A DNA stretch of 64,000 bases. Origin: Pseudobdellovibrionaceae bacterium. GTDB lineage: Bacteria > Bdellovibrionota > Bdellovibrionia > Bdellovibrionales > UBA1609. A program made the translations under genes and the position numbers. The DNA lies in assembly GCA_020635075.1 (NCBI GenBank), contig JACKAM010000003.1, positions 434,001 to 498,000 of the forward strand, given 5' to 3'. Under the pieces are notes generated by a model, which did not search any database, was not told where the DNA came from, and worked only from the letters and a program-made list of their open reading frames with translations. Shown piece after piece: positions 36,963-44,998 of the stretch (position 1 is its first letter; each line of letters opens with the position of its first letter).

Positions 36963-37310
36963 TCAGTCAGCCTCGGTCAATACGGCTTCCGTGATGTCTG
37001 ATTTGGCAGTGATATCTTTGCAGGTCCAGGAAGCTGCCTCTAGGTTGCCTTTGATGTTGTTCATCACCCGCATACAGCTGCTGTTGTTGATTCCAGACCC
37101 AACAGATCGATCCACGCCACCCTTAGTGTACAAGGTCTCGCAACTCTGCGTATCTCCGGATTCAACTTCGACCCGAATGGTGCGAACAATTTTTTTGTTA
37201 CGACAGAGAACATAGGTCTGACGATGTTTTGCACCCTCAGCCAATCCCGCTGAGAGAAGCACAAAGACCAGGGCCCCAATCCATCCGCCGGTTCTGCGCA
37301 CGTTCACCAT
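36963..37310 (-). CDS. Small secreted protein with conserved-looking cysteines
   Basis: The protein is 115 aa with a signal peptide (GALVFVLLSAGLAEGA, about 12-27) and four cysteines in the mature part (C36, C57, C80 and C97), suggesting disulfides in the periplasm. No known domain is recognised. It is immediately upstream of, and co-directional with, the nitrilase-family gene. Confidence 0.5.
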   Translation of the reverse strand: MVNVRRTGGWIGALVFVLLSAGLAEGAKHRQTYVLCRNKKIVRTIRVEVESGDTQSCETLYTKGGVDRSVGSGINNSSCMRVMNNIKGNLEAASWTCKDITAKSDITEAVLTEAD

Positions 37311-37378
37311 GGATTGAGCCTAGCAAAGCCGACCTCATATCTCAATCCCAATCTCCCCAGCCTAGCCGGAAAGCCAAT

Positions 37379-37410
37379 AAAAAAGCCAGTCTTGAGACCG
37401 GCTTTTTAAA
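37379..37410. terminator. Terminator hairpin between rplX-like gene and small secreted protein
   Basis: AAAAAAGCCAGTC-TTGA-GACCGGCTTTTTAAA forms an 8- to 12-bp stem with one mismatch, flanked by A and T runs. It would end transcription of the ribosomal-protein genes running leftward. Confidence 0.85.
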
Positions 37411-37431
37411 GTTCAAATTTTGATTACTTCT

Positions 37432-37692
37432 TTATTTGCGAGCTGAGGCTTTCTTCTTTTTGCCACCCGCTTTTTTGGCGGCTGCCTGCTCAATCAATTT
37501 GACGTTGGAATAGTCCAGAAAGCCCTCTTTGGTGTTGAGGCCATCTTGCTTATCAAAGTGAGTCTGCATACGAACACCCTGAACACGGATCTTCAGAGCT
37601 CCCTTGTCGATTTCCAGAACAGTTCCTCGCTTACCGCGATCAGCACCAGCAGTTACTTCAACGGTGGCACCCTTCTTAATCTTCAACTTCAT
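37432..37692 (-). CDS. rplX: Ribosomal protein L24 (short, standalone)
   Basis: This 86-aa KOW-domain protein has KKGATVEVTAGADRGKRGTVLEIDKG at the N-terminus and YSNVKLIE, the L24 'SNV.L' box, near the end. A Lys/Ala tail (KKAGGKKKKASARK) follows. It overlaps rpmB by four bases (ATGA), preceded by AAGGAG. Normally rplX lies in the spc operon between L14 and L5; here it is with L28. It may be the only L24 or a paralogue. Confidence 0.82.
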   Translation of the reverse strand: MKLKIKKGATVEVTAGADRGKRGTVLEIDKGALKIRVQGVRMQTHFDKQDGLNTKEGFLDYSNVKLIEQAAAKKAGGKKKKASARK

Positions 37693-37991
37693 TTCTTTTC
37701 TCCTTTACCTTCCTGGCTGAGCTGGCGCTTGATCCGCGCTTTAACGGCTAGAGCGCGCTTTGACAGGGCTTTGTCAGGCTGGTTGAGGATAAAGGTATCG
37801 AATCCACCCATATGCTCCATGGAGCGAATAGCGCTTGCAGCCACTTTCAAACTAACAAGGCCATTTAGGGCGCGGCTAAATACACGTTTTTGCTGAATAT
37901 TTGGCAAAGAACGAGATTTGGTCTTAATGTTGGAATGGCTCACCAGGTTCTTCACCACGGGGCCTTTTCCTGTCAGCTCACAGCGAGACAT
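37689..37991 (-). CDS. rpmB: Ribosomal protein L28 (cysteine-poor form)
   Basis: The protein is 100 aa starting MSRCELTGKGPVVKNLVSHS, and SNIKTKSRSLPNIQ matches the L28 core. It has a single Cys near the N-terminus and no CxxC pairs, so it is the zinc-free type. A ribosome site AGGAG lies six bases before the ATG. It is co-translated with the L24-like gene and is divergent from rpsR. Confidence 0.9.
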   Translation of the reverse strand: MSRCELTGKGPVVKNLVSHSNIKTKSRSLPNIQQKRVFSRALNGLVSLKVAASAIRSMEHMGGFDTFILNQPDKALSKRALAVKARIKRQLSQEGKGEKK

Positions 37992-38074
37992 CTCACACTC
38001 CTATCCACCAGAGTCCATCGCAGACTTTGAGAAAGATAACCTATAGACAAAAAAGGCCCTTGTTGGCAACCCAT

Positions 38075-38161
38075 TTCTATCGTATAGAAGGGGCTTACCT
38101 TTAGGTAAAGGCCGAAGCCTTGTCTGAAGAGGACCTCGAAAGGGGTTTCGATGCGGGCTTC
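38075..38161. promoter_or_regulatory. Palindromes in the rpmB/rpsR divergent region
   Basis: TTCTAT-CGT-ATAGAA (38075-38089) is a perfect short palindrome, CTTACCT-TTA-GGTAAAG (38094-38110) a near-perfect one, and GAAGCC (38114-38119) can pair with GGCTTC (38156-38161). These could be an operator or a folded rpsR leader. No regulator is known. Confidence 0.3.
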
Positions 38162-38206
38162 GACATCTGAAGAAATTAAATAATTTCAATAGCTTACAGG
38201 TGTACC

Positions 38207-38479
38207 ATGCTAAAGAAAAATGTTCGTACCAAATATCGCGCTGAATTTCCTGGTGATTTTCACTTCGATTACAAAGACCCCGTCACTCTCAGCCGCTTCC
38301 TGATGGAAGGTGGGAAGATCATCCCTTCCCGCATCAGCAAGCTGAGCGCTAGCCAGCAGAAATCTGTAGCGGCTGCGGTGAAGAAAGCCCGTAATTTGGC
38401 TCTGCTTCCCCAGGGAACAGATGCTTACGATGCTTATTATCGCGTCGAGACCATCTCTCCTAAGCCGTTTGAGATTTAA
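38207..38479 (+). CDS. rpsR: Ribosomal protein S18 (standalone, cysteine-free)
   Basis: The protein is 90 aa. DYKDPVTLSRFLMEGGKIIPSRISKLSASQQKSV matches the S18 core (quoted in part: FLMEGGKIIPSRI) and AAVKKARNLALLP is its diagnostic C-terminal helix. It has no cysteines, so no zinc site. It is separate from the rpsF-rpsR-rplI arrangement usual for S18. A 12-residue C-terminal extension (YYRVETISPKPF) is unusual for the family. Confidence 0.9.
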   Translation: MLKKNVRTKYRAEFPGDFHFDYKDPVTLSRFLMEGGKIIPSRISKLSASQQKSVAAAVKKARNLALLPQGTDAYDAYYRVETISPKPFEI

Positions 38480-38502
38480 GCCTTAAAAAGAGTTGAGCCT
38501 TT

Positions 38503-38988
38503 TTAAGAACCAGAAACACCGGGCGCAGGTCGTCCGGTTTTCTTGCGCAAAACGCAGCGCAACCAATCTGTAATGGTCGCCAGAATCAGCAGGGTAAATA
38601 TGATTTCCGACACACGATGGAAGAGGGTGCCTTCCATTCCCATGATTCTTAGCTCGGTAAATGGCGTTTCCCAGTAGGCAAGCCTCATCAAAAACATGGG
38701 CAAAGTAATGACCCAAACGTGAACATGGGCCAGCCAAAACGTCGGCAGGGTCCATTTCTCCGGCCATCGCCAACTCATCAGGACGATGACGATACCGGTT
38801 GTGAAAAAACCAATCCCTGCAAACACCCCGGCCCATCGTGGGTCCTCAAGGTTTTTGAAAAGGACCACGGCAATGAGAGAACTCAGAATCTCTAGGATCA
38901 AGAATAGGACAAAATTTCGTCTTCGCACCCCAAACCCCTTTTGTTGCTGCGGGTTCCGCCTTAGTGCCTCTACTGGTATTTGTCGCAA
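38503..38988 (-). CDS. Multi-spanning membrane protein, unknown family
   Basis: About 161 aa if started at a TTG at 38988; no good ATG exists near the N-terminus, so the start is uncertain. Four hydrophobic segments are seen (LFLILEILSSLIAVVLF, FAGIGFFTTGIVIVLM, VHVWVITLPMFLMRL and EIIFTLLILATITDWL). It overlaps the end of the next upstream gene. No family is recognised; it forms the last gene of a three-gene, apparently lineage-specific set. Confidence 0.5.
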   Translation of the reverse strand: MRQIPVEALRRNPQQQKGFGVRRRNFVLFLILEILSSLIAVVLFKNLEDPRWAGVFAGIGFFTTGIVIVLMSWRWPEKWTLPTFWLAHVHVWVITLPMFLMRLAYWETPFTELRIMGMEGTLFHRVSEIIFTLLILATITDWLRCVLRKKTGRPAPGVSGS

Positions 38989-39581
38989 TTGATCGACAAT
39001 AGCATATGTTCCCAGGCGACTGTCCGCTGCAGTCCCGTGGCCCCAGGGAGATTTTTGAAAAGACCCTCGCGGAACTGCTCCCATGCCGGCTTACCATACA
39101 TCTCGACCGTTGTGCGTTTTAAATTACAGTAAAGGAGCAAATCGGGAGGCTCCAGCCAACCGAATTTCTCATAGTAGCTGGTCGGCGGTTTTTCACCCCA
39201 AGCCAGGCGGGCCAATAGGTCCAAGGATTCCCAAAGAGTTTTGCGCACCCGATTGTCGGCCCCGGCCTTGCTCTTACACTCCTTGGGAACGGACTCCAAA
39301 TCGCGAACTAGAGCTTTAAGACGGGCAAAGAGCTCATAGCAACCTCCAGGACTGTTGCTTACCTTGCATTGCCGAGTCAGGAATTCATAGTCCGTCGTCT
39401 CAGTGGTTTTGTCTTTGGGATCAAGAAAGACAAATCCCGTTTGGGACTCCTTGAAAATCTCCATCTGTGAATCACAAATAGTATGGGGCGGATCCATCAA
39501 AATAATGAGAAAGATTCCACCACCGATAATGAGGGTGGCGAGAATGTTCTTAGGCAGATTCGCCAAAAAACGGTCAAGCAT
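38970..39581 (-). CDS. Membrane-anchored protein with extracytoplasmic domain
   Basis: The protein is 203 aa. A single hydrophobic segment (ILATLIIGGGIFLIILM, about 13-29) is followed by a polar domain with six cysteines (TICD, RQCKV, GGCYE, KECKS, LYCNL and INCDK). That suggests a periplasmic, disulfide-linked domain. No similarity is recognised. Ten bases separate it from the upstream gene and it overlaps the downstream one, so all three are likely co-transcribed. Confidence 0.55.
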   Translation of the reverse strand: MLDRFLANLPKNILATLIIGGGIFLIILMDPPHTICDSQMEIFKESQTGFVFLDPKDKTTETTDYEFLTRQCKVSNSPGGCYELFARLKALVRDLESVPKECKSKAGADNRVRKTLWESLDLLARLAWGEKPPTSYYEKFGWLEPPDLLLYCNLKRTTVEMYGKPAWEQFREGLFKNLPGATGLQRTVAWEHMLLSINCDKYQ

Positions 39582-39591
39582 CGTGATCGAA

Positions 39592-40125
39592 TCATCTCAC
39601 GGCTTGACCGCAAGAACCATATTTTTTAGGGTGCACGGGGTTGCGGGGCTTCCAGCCCTTTTGTAACCACACCGCTTTGTCTGAGGGACAAAAATAGATC
39701 TGATAGGTGTCGAGCTTATAGACTTTGGCAATTTGCACCAAATTAATGAAGGCTTCTTTGAGACTTTCCTTGCGGCTTTCACCTGAGCGATTCAGGGTGA
39801 GTTCCAAGTGTTGTCGGGACTTGTCCAACATCCGCGTCAGGTGAGGCTTTTGATCCTTGGCGAGAGAGGTTTTCTGGGTGGCCCTTTTAATTGCCAATAA
39901 GACTAGACGAATGTTCTCGTCCACCTTCTTTTCGTTGTGACTCACGCAAGCCACATGGAGATTGTTGGTCGTCTTGAGGAGATTATTGAGCTCCGACTTG
40001 AGAGCTCCCGAAATGGGGATTTTTCCGTACTTCCCCCTGGCAGCAACCGAGTGAGAGCTGGTCAGATACCCCACTCCCAGGAGACCGACCAAGAAAACCC
40101 GCCATAATAAGGGACTGCCTATCAA
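39592..40125 (-). CDS. Secreted helical protein of unknown function
   Basis: The protein is 177 aa from a TTG at 40125, preceded by GGGG and opening a signal-like segment (WRVFLVGLLGVGYLTSS, cleavage near HSVAA). An in-frame GTG lies 12 bases upstream. The mature part is mainly helical and ends in a basic stretch (WKPRNPVHPKKYGS). The longer open frame extending upstream to 40401 has atypical composition and is not believed. First gene of the three-gene set. Confidence 0.45.
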   Translation of the reverse strand: MIGSPLLWRVFLVGLLGVGYLTSSHSVAARGKYGKIPISGALKSELNNLLKTTNNLHVACVSHNEKKVDENIRLVLLAIKRATQKTSLAKDQKPHLTRMLDKSRQHLELTLNRSGESRKESLKEAFINLVQIAKVYKLDTYQIYFCPSDKAVWLQKGWKPRNPVHPKKYGSCGQAVR

Positions 40126-40565
40126 CTTTTTCCCCACGCCACCCGCCGTGGCCCTTAAGCAAAACCAAAGTATCCTTATTTTCGCGCTGTTCCCCGCCAC
40201 ATGCAAGCCCCCTAGTCTTTGGTCCCTCAACCGAGCAATTGGGCCCTTGCGGAGAAGCAGAACCACTACCCAGCCTACTTCATTTTTGATCCGCAGAACT
40301 GTGGCTCGCCTTTGTCCGGGAATCAGTCCGATTGCCGAGCCATTCCCGTGAATCCGAATCCTCCACCGTCGCGCATGGGCGTATCCGAACTGCGGCAGCA
40401 CGCTGACGCAGTCCGAAGACGCGCCTGCGGCCGAAAGGTGCGTGAGGATTTACGGTGAATGGTCGGCAAAGGACCTGATTTGCAGATAAAGGATTCTGTG
40501 GATCAACAATTAAGTGGGCAATTTTCAACGAAGCAGGTGGACCCTTTTCACCAGCCAGATTAGAT
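40126..40565. other. Apparent non-coding stretch upstream of the porin terminator
   Basis: These 440 bases hold only open frames of poor character (Arg- and Ser-rich, overlapping in several frames). Local GC is high around 40340-40440, with CG-rich repeated trinucleotides. A pair of similar segments in opposite orientation (GTGAATCCGAATCCTCC near 40350 and GTGAGGATTTACGG near 40441) hints at a folded or duplicated piece. No gene is supported. Confidence 0.35.
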
Positions 40566-40598
40566 AAAAAAAGCCGGACCTAAGGTCCGGCTTTTTTG
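40566..40598 (-). terminator. Terminator of the porin gene
   Basis: AAAAAAAGCCGGACC-TAA-GGTCCGGCTTTTTTG: a perfect 9-bp GC-rich stem plus flanking A/T runs. It ends the leftward porin transcript and could act in both directions. Confidence 0.93.
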
Positions 40599-40619
40599 TG
40601 TTTCACTTTTCAGGAAACA

Positions 40620-41921
40620 TTAGAAGGTCATCTTACCTTCCAACATGAACTGGTTGTAGTTGTCTTCCATAGTGGTGTTCTTGAACTCATCACCAGGAGT
40701 GAACATGCCCAGGCGAGCAGCGATGCTAAATCCACCCTCATACTTTTTCATGACTTCAACATCGATCTCTGTTCCCAGAGCGTCCTCAGTGGCGCTAGCT
40801 CCACCCCAGCCAGAACCATTGGCCCCAGTGGCGGCAGCAGAAGCCTTCTCAGTTTGAGAGAAGATCACATACTGAGCTTTAAGAGTCATCTCTTCCATCA
40901 GGTCCATGCTCCAGCCCAACTGCATGAAAGTCAGGTTACCAAAACCGTAGATGTCCATCCATCCGGCTTTGTCATGCTTTGTGTAGTAGAAAGCATCGTA
41001 ACCTTCGTCCTCATTAGCAGTGTTCGGATCGTCACCGGTGTCAGTGTGGTACAGGAAGGAAACACGGCTGTTCATCATGTCAGGCATGCTGTAACCAACC
41101 TCAATATCCATCATGCTACCAGAGTTGTCAGTTGTGGAACCGGCAGCGCCCTCTTCTCCAGAGTTCACAGCGTAGGTGGCGCGGTAGTCGATGTTGTTCA
41201 TGTCACCAGACAGGACAAAGCCGTAGCGCATCTTGCTCTCACGAGCGAGACCTAGACCTGTTGCTTGGTCAACATTGGTCTGCAACACATGGATGTGAGC
41301 CATCTTCAGCCACTCAGGCAGGTTCTTCCAGTCCATGGCGAAACCGTACATGTTGATTTCAGGGTCAGAGGCAATTGTTCCAGCAGTACCTGCCAGCTCA
41401 GCCACCTTCACACCAAACATGTTGAAGCGAGCAAATTCTTTGTCATAGGTGAACAACACACCTTCAAAGGCGTTCTGTGTCGCTCCCCATGCATTCAAGC
41501 CAATCACCCGCTCATCAGCCATGGGCAAGCCGCCACGACCAAAACGGATCAGCAGCTCGTCTGTGGCCATCCATGAACCATAGGCCTCGTTAACCAAAAG
41601 CATGTTTTGGTTATCAGCAATACCAGTGAGGTTACCAATACCATCGTTGGTTGCACCGGCTCCGAGGTTTGCACCCCACTGAGCAGCGTGAATCAGGCCC
41701 AAGTGAGCTGTAAGCTTCTCACCGGCACGGAAAGTTGAGCCCCAACGGAAGCGCTGGTCCCACTTGTTAGTAGAGCTGGGGTTTGCATCGGCGTTACCAT
41801 CTTGATCTTGGTCAAGGGTGTAACGAAGACGAAACTCAGCATTGTGACTAAAGTCAGCTCCTTCAGCAAAGGCAGTGCTTGCAACACCGGCCAGAGCCAG
41901 AAGCGCGATAAGCTTTTTCAT
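40620..41921 (-). CDS. Major outer-membrane porin-like protein
   Basis: The protein is 433 aa. The signal peptide MKKLIALLALAGVASTAFA is cleaved before EG. The mature part alternates polar and hydrophobic residues, is rich in Gly, Asp, Asn and Trp, and ends in Phe (LEGKMTF), the mark of outer-membrane barrels. Two predicted loops are long and acidic (DQDQDGNADANPSS; DTGDDPNTANEDEGYD), which may bind cations. The ribosome site AAGGAG precedes the ATG and the codon use looks highly expressed. The precise porin family is not recognised. Confidence 0.8.
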   Translation of the reverse strand: MKKLIALLALAGVASTAFAEGADFSHNAEFRLRYTLDQDQDGNADANPSSTNKWDQRFRWGSTFRAGEKLTAHLGLIHAAQWGANLGAGATNDGIGNLTGIADNQNMLLVNEAYGSWMATDELLIRFGRGGLPMADERVIGLNAWGATQNAFEGVLFTYDKEFARFNMFGVKVAELAGTAGTIASDPEINMYGFAMDWKNLPEWLKMAHIHVLQTNVDQATGLGLARESKMRYGFVLSGDMNNIDYRATYAVNSGEEGAAGSTTDNSGSMMDIEVGYSMPDMMNSRVSFLYHTDTGDDPNTANEDEGYDAFYYTKHDKAGWMDIYGFGNLTFMQLGWSMDLMEEMTLKAQYVIFSQTEKASAAATGANGSGWGGASATEDALGTEIDVEVMKKYEGGFSIAARLGMFTPGDEFKNTTMEDNYNQFMLEGKMTF

Positions 41922-42154
41922 GCAGTTTCTCCTTGTTGTAATCCTATTGATTAATTCTTGTTGTGTTTTCTTTATGTTTTGTTTTTTAGTTCTGTTTTCC
42001 CATCGTTACTGTCAGCGAATTGCCAAAGCCGTTCCCACTTCCCTTAAGGAACTTGATCTTCATCTAGCAACGCGCTTAGCTAATCGTAAAAATTTCCCTT
42101 AGGAAAAGGCAACCTATTTCCGCGGATTTAGCCTGATGCATCATGCTGTACTCA
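41922..42154. other. Porin leader and intergenic region
   Basis: The porin leader (minus strand, 41922-42010) is A-rich and almost lacks G, a feature of unstructured, well-translated leaders. No gene is seen in this stretch. Confidence 0.4.
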
Positions 42155-42183
42155 TTGACAGTTTTGACGCTTTACCCTACTAA
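42155..42183 (+). promoter_or_regulatory. Sigma-70-type promoter of tRNA-Pro
   Basis: TTGACA (42155-42160), a 17-base spacer and TACTAA (42178-42183) lie 25 bases before the tRNA. The -35 box is a perfect match and the -10 matches four of six positions. Confidence 0.75.
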
Positions 42184-42208
42184 CCTGGAGACCAAAGTCC
42201 TGAAAAGT

Positions 42209-42286
<78 letters not shown>

Positions 42287-42324
42287 CTTTGACTTAACCC
42301 ATTGAAATCATTAAATTTTTTCTT

Positions 42325-42355
42325 GGTCGCAAGCTTTTTGCGACCACTTGCGACC
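42325..42355. repeat. Repeated GGTCGCAA motifs next to tRNA-Pro
   Basis: GGTCGCAAG (42325-42333), TGCGACC (42339-42345) and CTTGCGACC (42347-42355) give three copies of one motif in alternating orientation between the tRNA and the integrase stop. They may be integrase arm sites or the int terminator. Confidence 0.4.
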
Positions 42356-42383
42356 CAACTCAACAAAATCATTTTTCCTAAAA

Positions 42384-43676
42384 TCACTTCGTACCACTCA
42401 CCACTTCATAATTTCCCCACCTCTTGCTCACAACTTCGGACAATGCCGATGCCCTTCTCTGAGCATAAACCAAAACACTATTCATGTTCTTGTTACCCAA
42501 ATGCTGTTTAGCAACTGCCAAGTCACCCGTCTGATTATACAAGGCTCGACAACCACCATGTCTCATGATGTGAGTCCCTGTATAAGACAAATCCGCCATT
42601 ACAAAAGCTTTATCATAAGCTCTTTGAATTTGCCGATAGGTGAACCAATCACCTTTAGGGGTTTGAAAAAGTGGCCTATCTATTTTCCAAAAATCAGGAA
42701 TCAAACTCAATGCCGTAAAACTTTCAGGTAACAAAGGTTGCTCTTTGAAGCCTCCAATGTACTGACCATTTTTGAGTCCACCTTCGCAGGTGGGCTTCCC
42801 CGTATCCTTTGTCCATTTTAAACCACGACTACAAACAAAACGACTTTTTGGTCGGTTATTCTGATCAATTTGAAAATCAGTTCCGTAAACCGCTGCTGCT
42901 TCAGAAATTCTCAAAGCCTGAAAATACTGAAGTGTCGCCATGATCGCAAAAACACCACCATTAGCAGTGTACATGAGTTTTTCCCTGAACAAATAAAATT
43001 CATCTTCGGTAAGTTCCGGTGTGATCTTTACTGAGGTCTTTCCGAGAAGTGCCTTTTTCTTATGACGCTTTTTTATAGGCGAAATAAAATTGGCATCTTC
43101 ATCAAAATATTCCTCATAAAATCTCAAGATCGTAACGAGCATCTCAAATTCATGCTCGTAACTTTCTCTACGAATATCTCTTTCAGATGAAATTAATTTG
43201 TTTAACCACTCGTCAATCACTTGTGGCTTAAACTCATCCATTAAAATGGGGTAAAGGATTGGTAAATTTCGGTCCATGATTCGCTCATATCTTTTTTGAG
43301 TAGAAGAAGCTAAAGTCTCAACATGATTTTTTTTAAACTCATTAACAAGATTGCCAAAAGTCATACCTCCTAATTTTGAAGACCTTTTTGCAAGTTCTTC
43401 AAGGGAGCCAAAAGCATCACCTGTTTTAGCACCTGAGTCCTCGCCCTGTTGCCACAAAATAGCTTCGGACAAATCACTAAACATTTGCTTAACTCTTCTT
43501 CTTTTCCCATTGACCTCAATGATAGTTCTTCGAACATCATATTTCTTGCCATTTTTGGGGTCTGCATATCTCTTCCCATTCCAAACATAAAGCCGCAAAA
43601 TTCCTGTCTTCTTCGGGACAGGAACATAAATACGGTCTTTACCTCTATATTTTCTATCGTCAAAAGTATTGTTCAT
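42384..43676 (-). CDS. int: Tyrosine recombinase (element integrase)
   Basis: The protein is 430 aa from the ATG at 43676 (MNNTFDDRKYRG), chosen because AAGGAG lies six bases upstream and it overlaps the Xis stop (ATGA). The catalytic domain is recognisable: Arg in LRISEAAAV (about 255), HIMRHGGCR (His-x-x-Arg, about 370), a following LGNKN replacing the usual LGH, and the nucleophile Tyr in VLVYAQ (about 404). N-terminal SAM-like and beta-rich DNA-binding regions precede it. It should catalyse integration at, and excision from, tRNA-Pro. Confidence 0.92.
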   Translation of the reverse strand: MNNTFDDRKYRGKDRIYVPVPKKTGILRLYVWNGKRYADPKNGKKYDVRRTIIEVNGKRRRVKQMFSDLSEAILWQQGEDSGAKTGDAFGSLEELAKRSSKLGGMTFGNLVNEFKKNHVETLASSTQKRYERIMDRNLPILYPILMDEFKPQVIDEWLNKLISSERDIRRESYEHEFEMLVTILRFYEEYFDEDANFISPIKKRHKKKALLGKTSVKITPELTEDEFYLFREKLMYTANGGVFAIMATLQYFQALRISEAAAVYGTDFQIDQNNRPKSRFVCSRGLKWTKDTGKPTCEGGLKNGQYIGGFKEQPLLPESFTALSLIPDFWKIDRPLFQTPKGDWFTYRQIQRAYDKAFVMADLSYTGTHIMRHGGCRALYNQTGDLAVAKQHLGNKNMNSVLVYAQRRASALSEVVSKRWGNYEVVSGTK

Positions 43677-44005
43677 ACACGTCTCCTTTGCTGGAGCCAC
43701 GCATGAACTTCTACTGCTGGAAATCGTACAGATCTTCCAATCTTACAAAACGGCAAATCTTCATACTTCATGAGTTTATTTACAAAACTTGTTGAAATAT
43801 CCCAAGCCTTTGCCACGCCTTCTTTTGTAAGCAGGATGGCACAAACATGATTGCGAAAACGATGACTCCTCACGAGCTTTAAAATATCGTTTTCTGAAAC
43901 TCCCGTTTCATAAGAAATTTCCTTTAGTCCACAAACCAGATTGTCAAAGAGCGTAGAGTCCTTCTCCGGCAAAGCCACCACTCCTCCTGAGTGCGCATCA
44001 ACCAT
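43673..44005 (-). CDS. Excisionase/AlpA-like helix-turn-helix protein
   Basis: The protein is 110 aa. Its C-terminal 50 residues (VAKAWDISTSFVNKLMKYEDLPFCKIGRSVRF) match the HTH_17/MerR-like excisionase domain: a helix-turn-helix followed by a wing with the IGRSVRF strand and a WLQQR end. It overlaps int by an ATGA, so the two are made together. It probably steers integrase towards excision and may also regulate transcription. Confidence 0.85.
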   Translation of the reverse strand: MVDAHSGGVVALPEKDSTLFDNLVCGLKEISYETGVSENDILKLVRSHRFRNHVCAILLTKEGVAKAWDISTSFVNKLMKYEDLPFCKIGRSVRFPAVEVHAWLQQRRRV

Positions 44006-44150
44006 AACATTTCCCTCCTGGAAATCAATAAATCATTCTTAAAATAACAGTAAAAATAGGCGCTTAAATCGCTTTTTCAGCCTTGGTTTGAGCGAATAAT
44101 TTGCGATCTTTAAAAGACCTAAATTCCATAAAACTCTCATCCTGTTTTCT

Positions 44151-44324
44151 CTAATTTTTAATAATTTTCTTTAAAATTTTTCCTATCCATACCAGTCCAT
44201 TTGAAATGGACTCTTCTTCCTCCTCACAATCTTCAGACACCTCTTCAAGCTCCTCTGAAGCCTCCTCAAGAGCTCCCAGACCTACCATTAGTTCATCTTT
44301 TGAATCCGTCACATTTCTATCCAT
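44151..44324 (-). CDS. 57-aa very acidic protein
   Basis: The ATG at 44324 overlaps the stop of the lipoprotein gene (TGATG) and is preceded by AAAGGAGGAG, a strong ribosome site. Residues 11-38 hold about 15 Glu/Asp; the end (VWIGKILKKIIKN) is a basic amphipathic helix. No family is recognised. An acidic protein near the int/xis genes could be a DNA mimic or regulator, but this is speculation. Confidence 0.6.
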   Translation of the reverse strand: MDRNVTDSKDELMVGLGALEEASEELEEVSEDCEEEEESISNGLVWIGKILKKIIKN

Positions 44325-44587
44325 CACTTCTCCTCCTTTAGAGCTTTTAAAATAGCCTTATTGGACTGGATCAGCTCATCAATGCTTAAATTTAAACGAT
44401 TTTCTGCCTCTAATAAGGTCTTGGTTTTAAATAAAGCCCTTTTTAAATTCACGCTCTCACTTCTTTCAGTTTTTAATGCAACGAGAACCTTATTTTGATG
44501 CCGAGTGACCTCCCTAATTTTCTTTAGCCTCTTACAAGGGCTGGAACAACCCACTAAAACTAAAGCTCCAATTACTACTGCCTTCAT
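44324..44587 (-). CDS. Small lipoprotein with coiled coil
   Basis: The protein is 87 aa. A short hydrophobic leader ends in LVGCSS, a lipobox (Cys14). The rest is a charged helical rod with heptad-like leucines (LKRALFKTKTLLEAENRLNL). Overlap with the previous gene is ATGA. It may be an entry-exclusion or mating-related lipoprotein, by position only. Confidence 0.6.
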   Translation of the reverse strand: MKAVVIGALVLVGCSSPCKRLKKIREVTRHQNKVLVALKTERSESVNLKRALFKTKTLLEAENRLNLSIDELIQSNKAILKALKEEK

Positions 44588-44985
44588 TTCGTCTCCTGCT
44601 GAATAGAGTTTTGATCTAGCGTTTTATTTTCTGGCTTTGATTTTTTGCTGCCTTTAAAACGGGTGGTGAGCTTTTTACTTAAAAATGTTTCTAGTTCAGC
44701 TTCAGCTCCACTTACCCCGAACTCTTGGCAGACTTCTCCAAGGGCTTCTTTTAATCCTTCTGAAATGCGCTGACTTCTTAATGTAGAAATCAATTCTTTG
44801 GGAAAATTCATAACGGCAAATGATAAAATATCGCCTTCATTGTATTTGTTCTTTGTTCCGCCTCCTTGATTAATCTCATCCTTAATTTGCTTTAATCTTT
44901 CATTAGCCTCTTTGGTTATGCTTTTTCCTTGGGCTTTGCTTTTCTCAACTTTCTTTGTGGATTTAATGTTATTTGTACCATCCAT
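44584..44985 (-). CDS. Conserved-context hypothetical protein of the relaxase operon
   Basis: The protein is 133 aa, basic at both ends (KSTKKVEKSKAQGKS; KKLTTRFKGSKKSK) with a helical centre (LKEALGEVCQEFGVSGAEAELETFL). No recognisable family. It sits between the 121-aa gene and the lipoprotein gene, with which it shares ATGA. Confidence 0.55.
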   Translation of the reverse strand: MDGTNNIKSTKKVEKSKAQGKSITKEANERLKQIKDEINQGGGTKNKYNEGDILSFAVMNFPKELISTLRSQRISEGLKEALGEVCQEFGVSGAEAELETFLSKKLTTRFKGSKKSKPENKTLDQNSIQQETK

Positions 44986-44998
44986 AGTTTTCTCCTGT

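Noticed and set aside
39592..40401. Extension of the secreted protein to a start at 40401
   Set aside because: The first 90 residues have Arg-rich, non-protein-like composition, whereas a signal peptide starts at about 40125.
40280..40528. 82-codon minus-strand frame
   Set aside because: Overlaps another non-coding frame, and its composition is Arg/Ser-rich without pattern.
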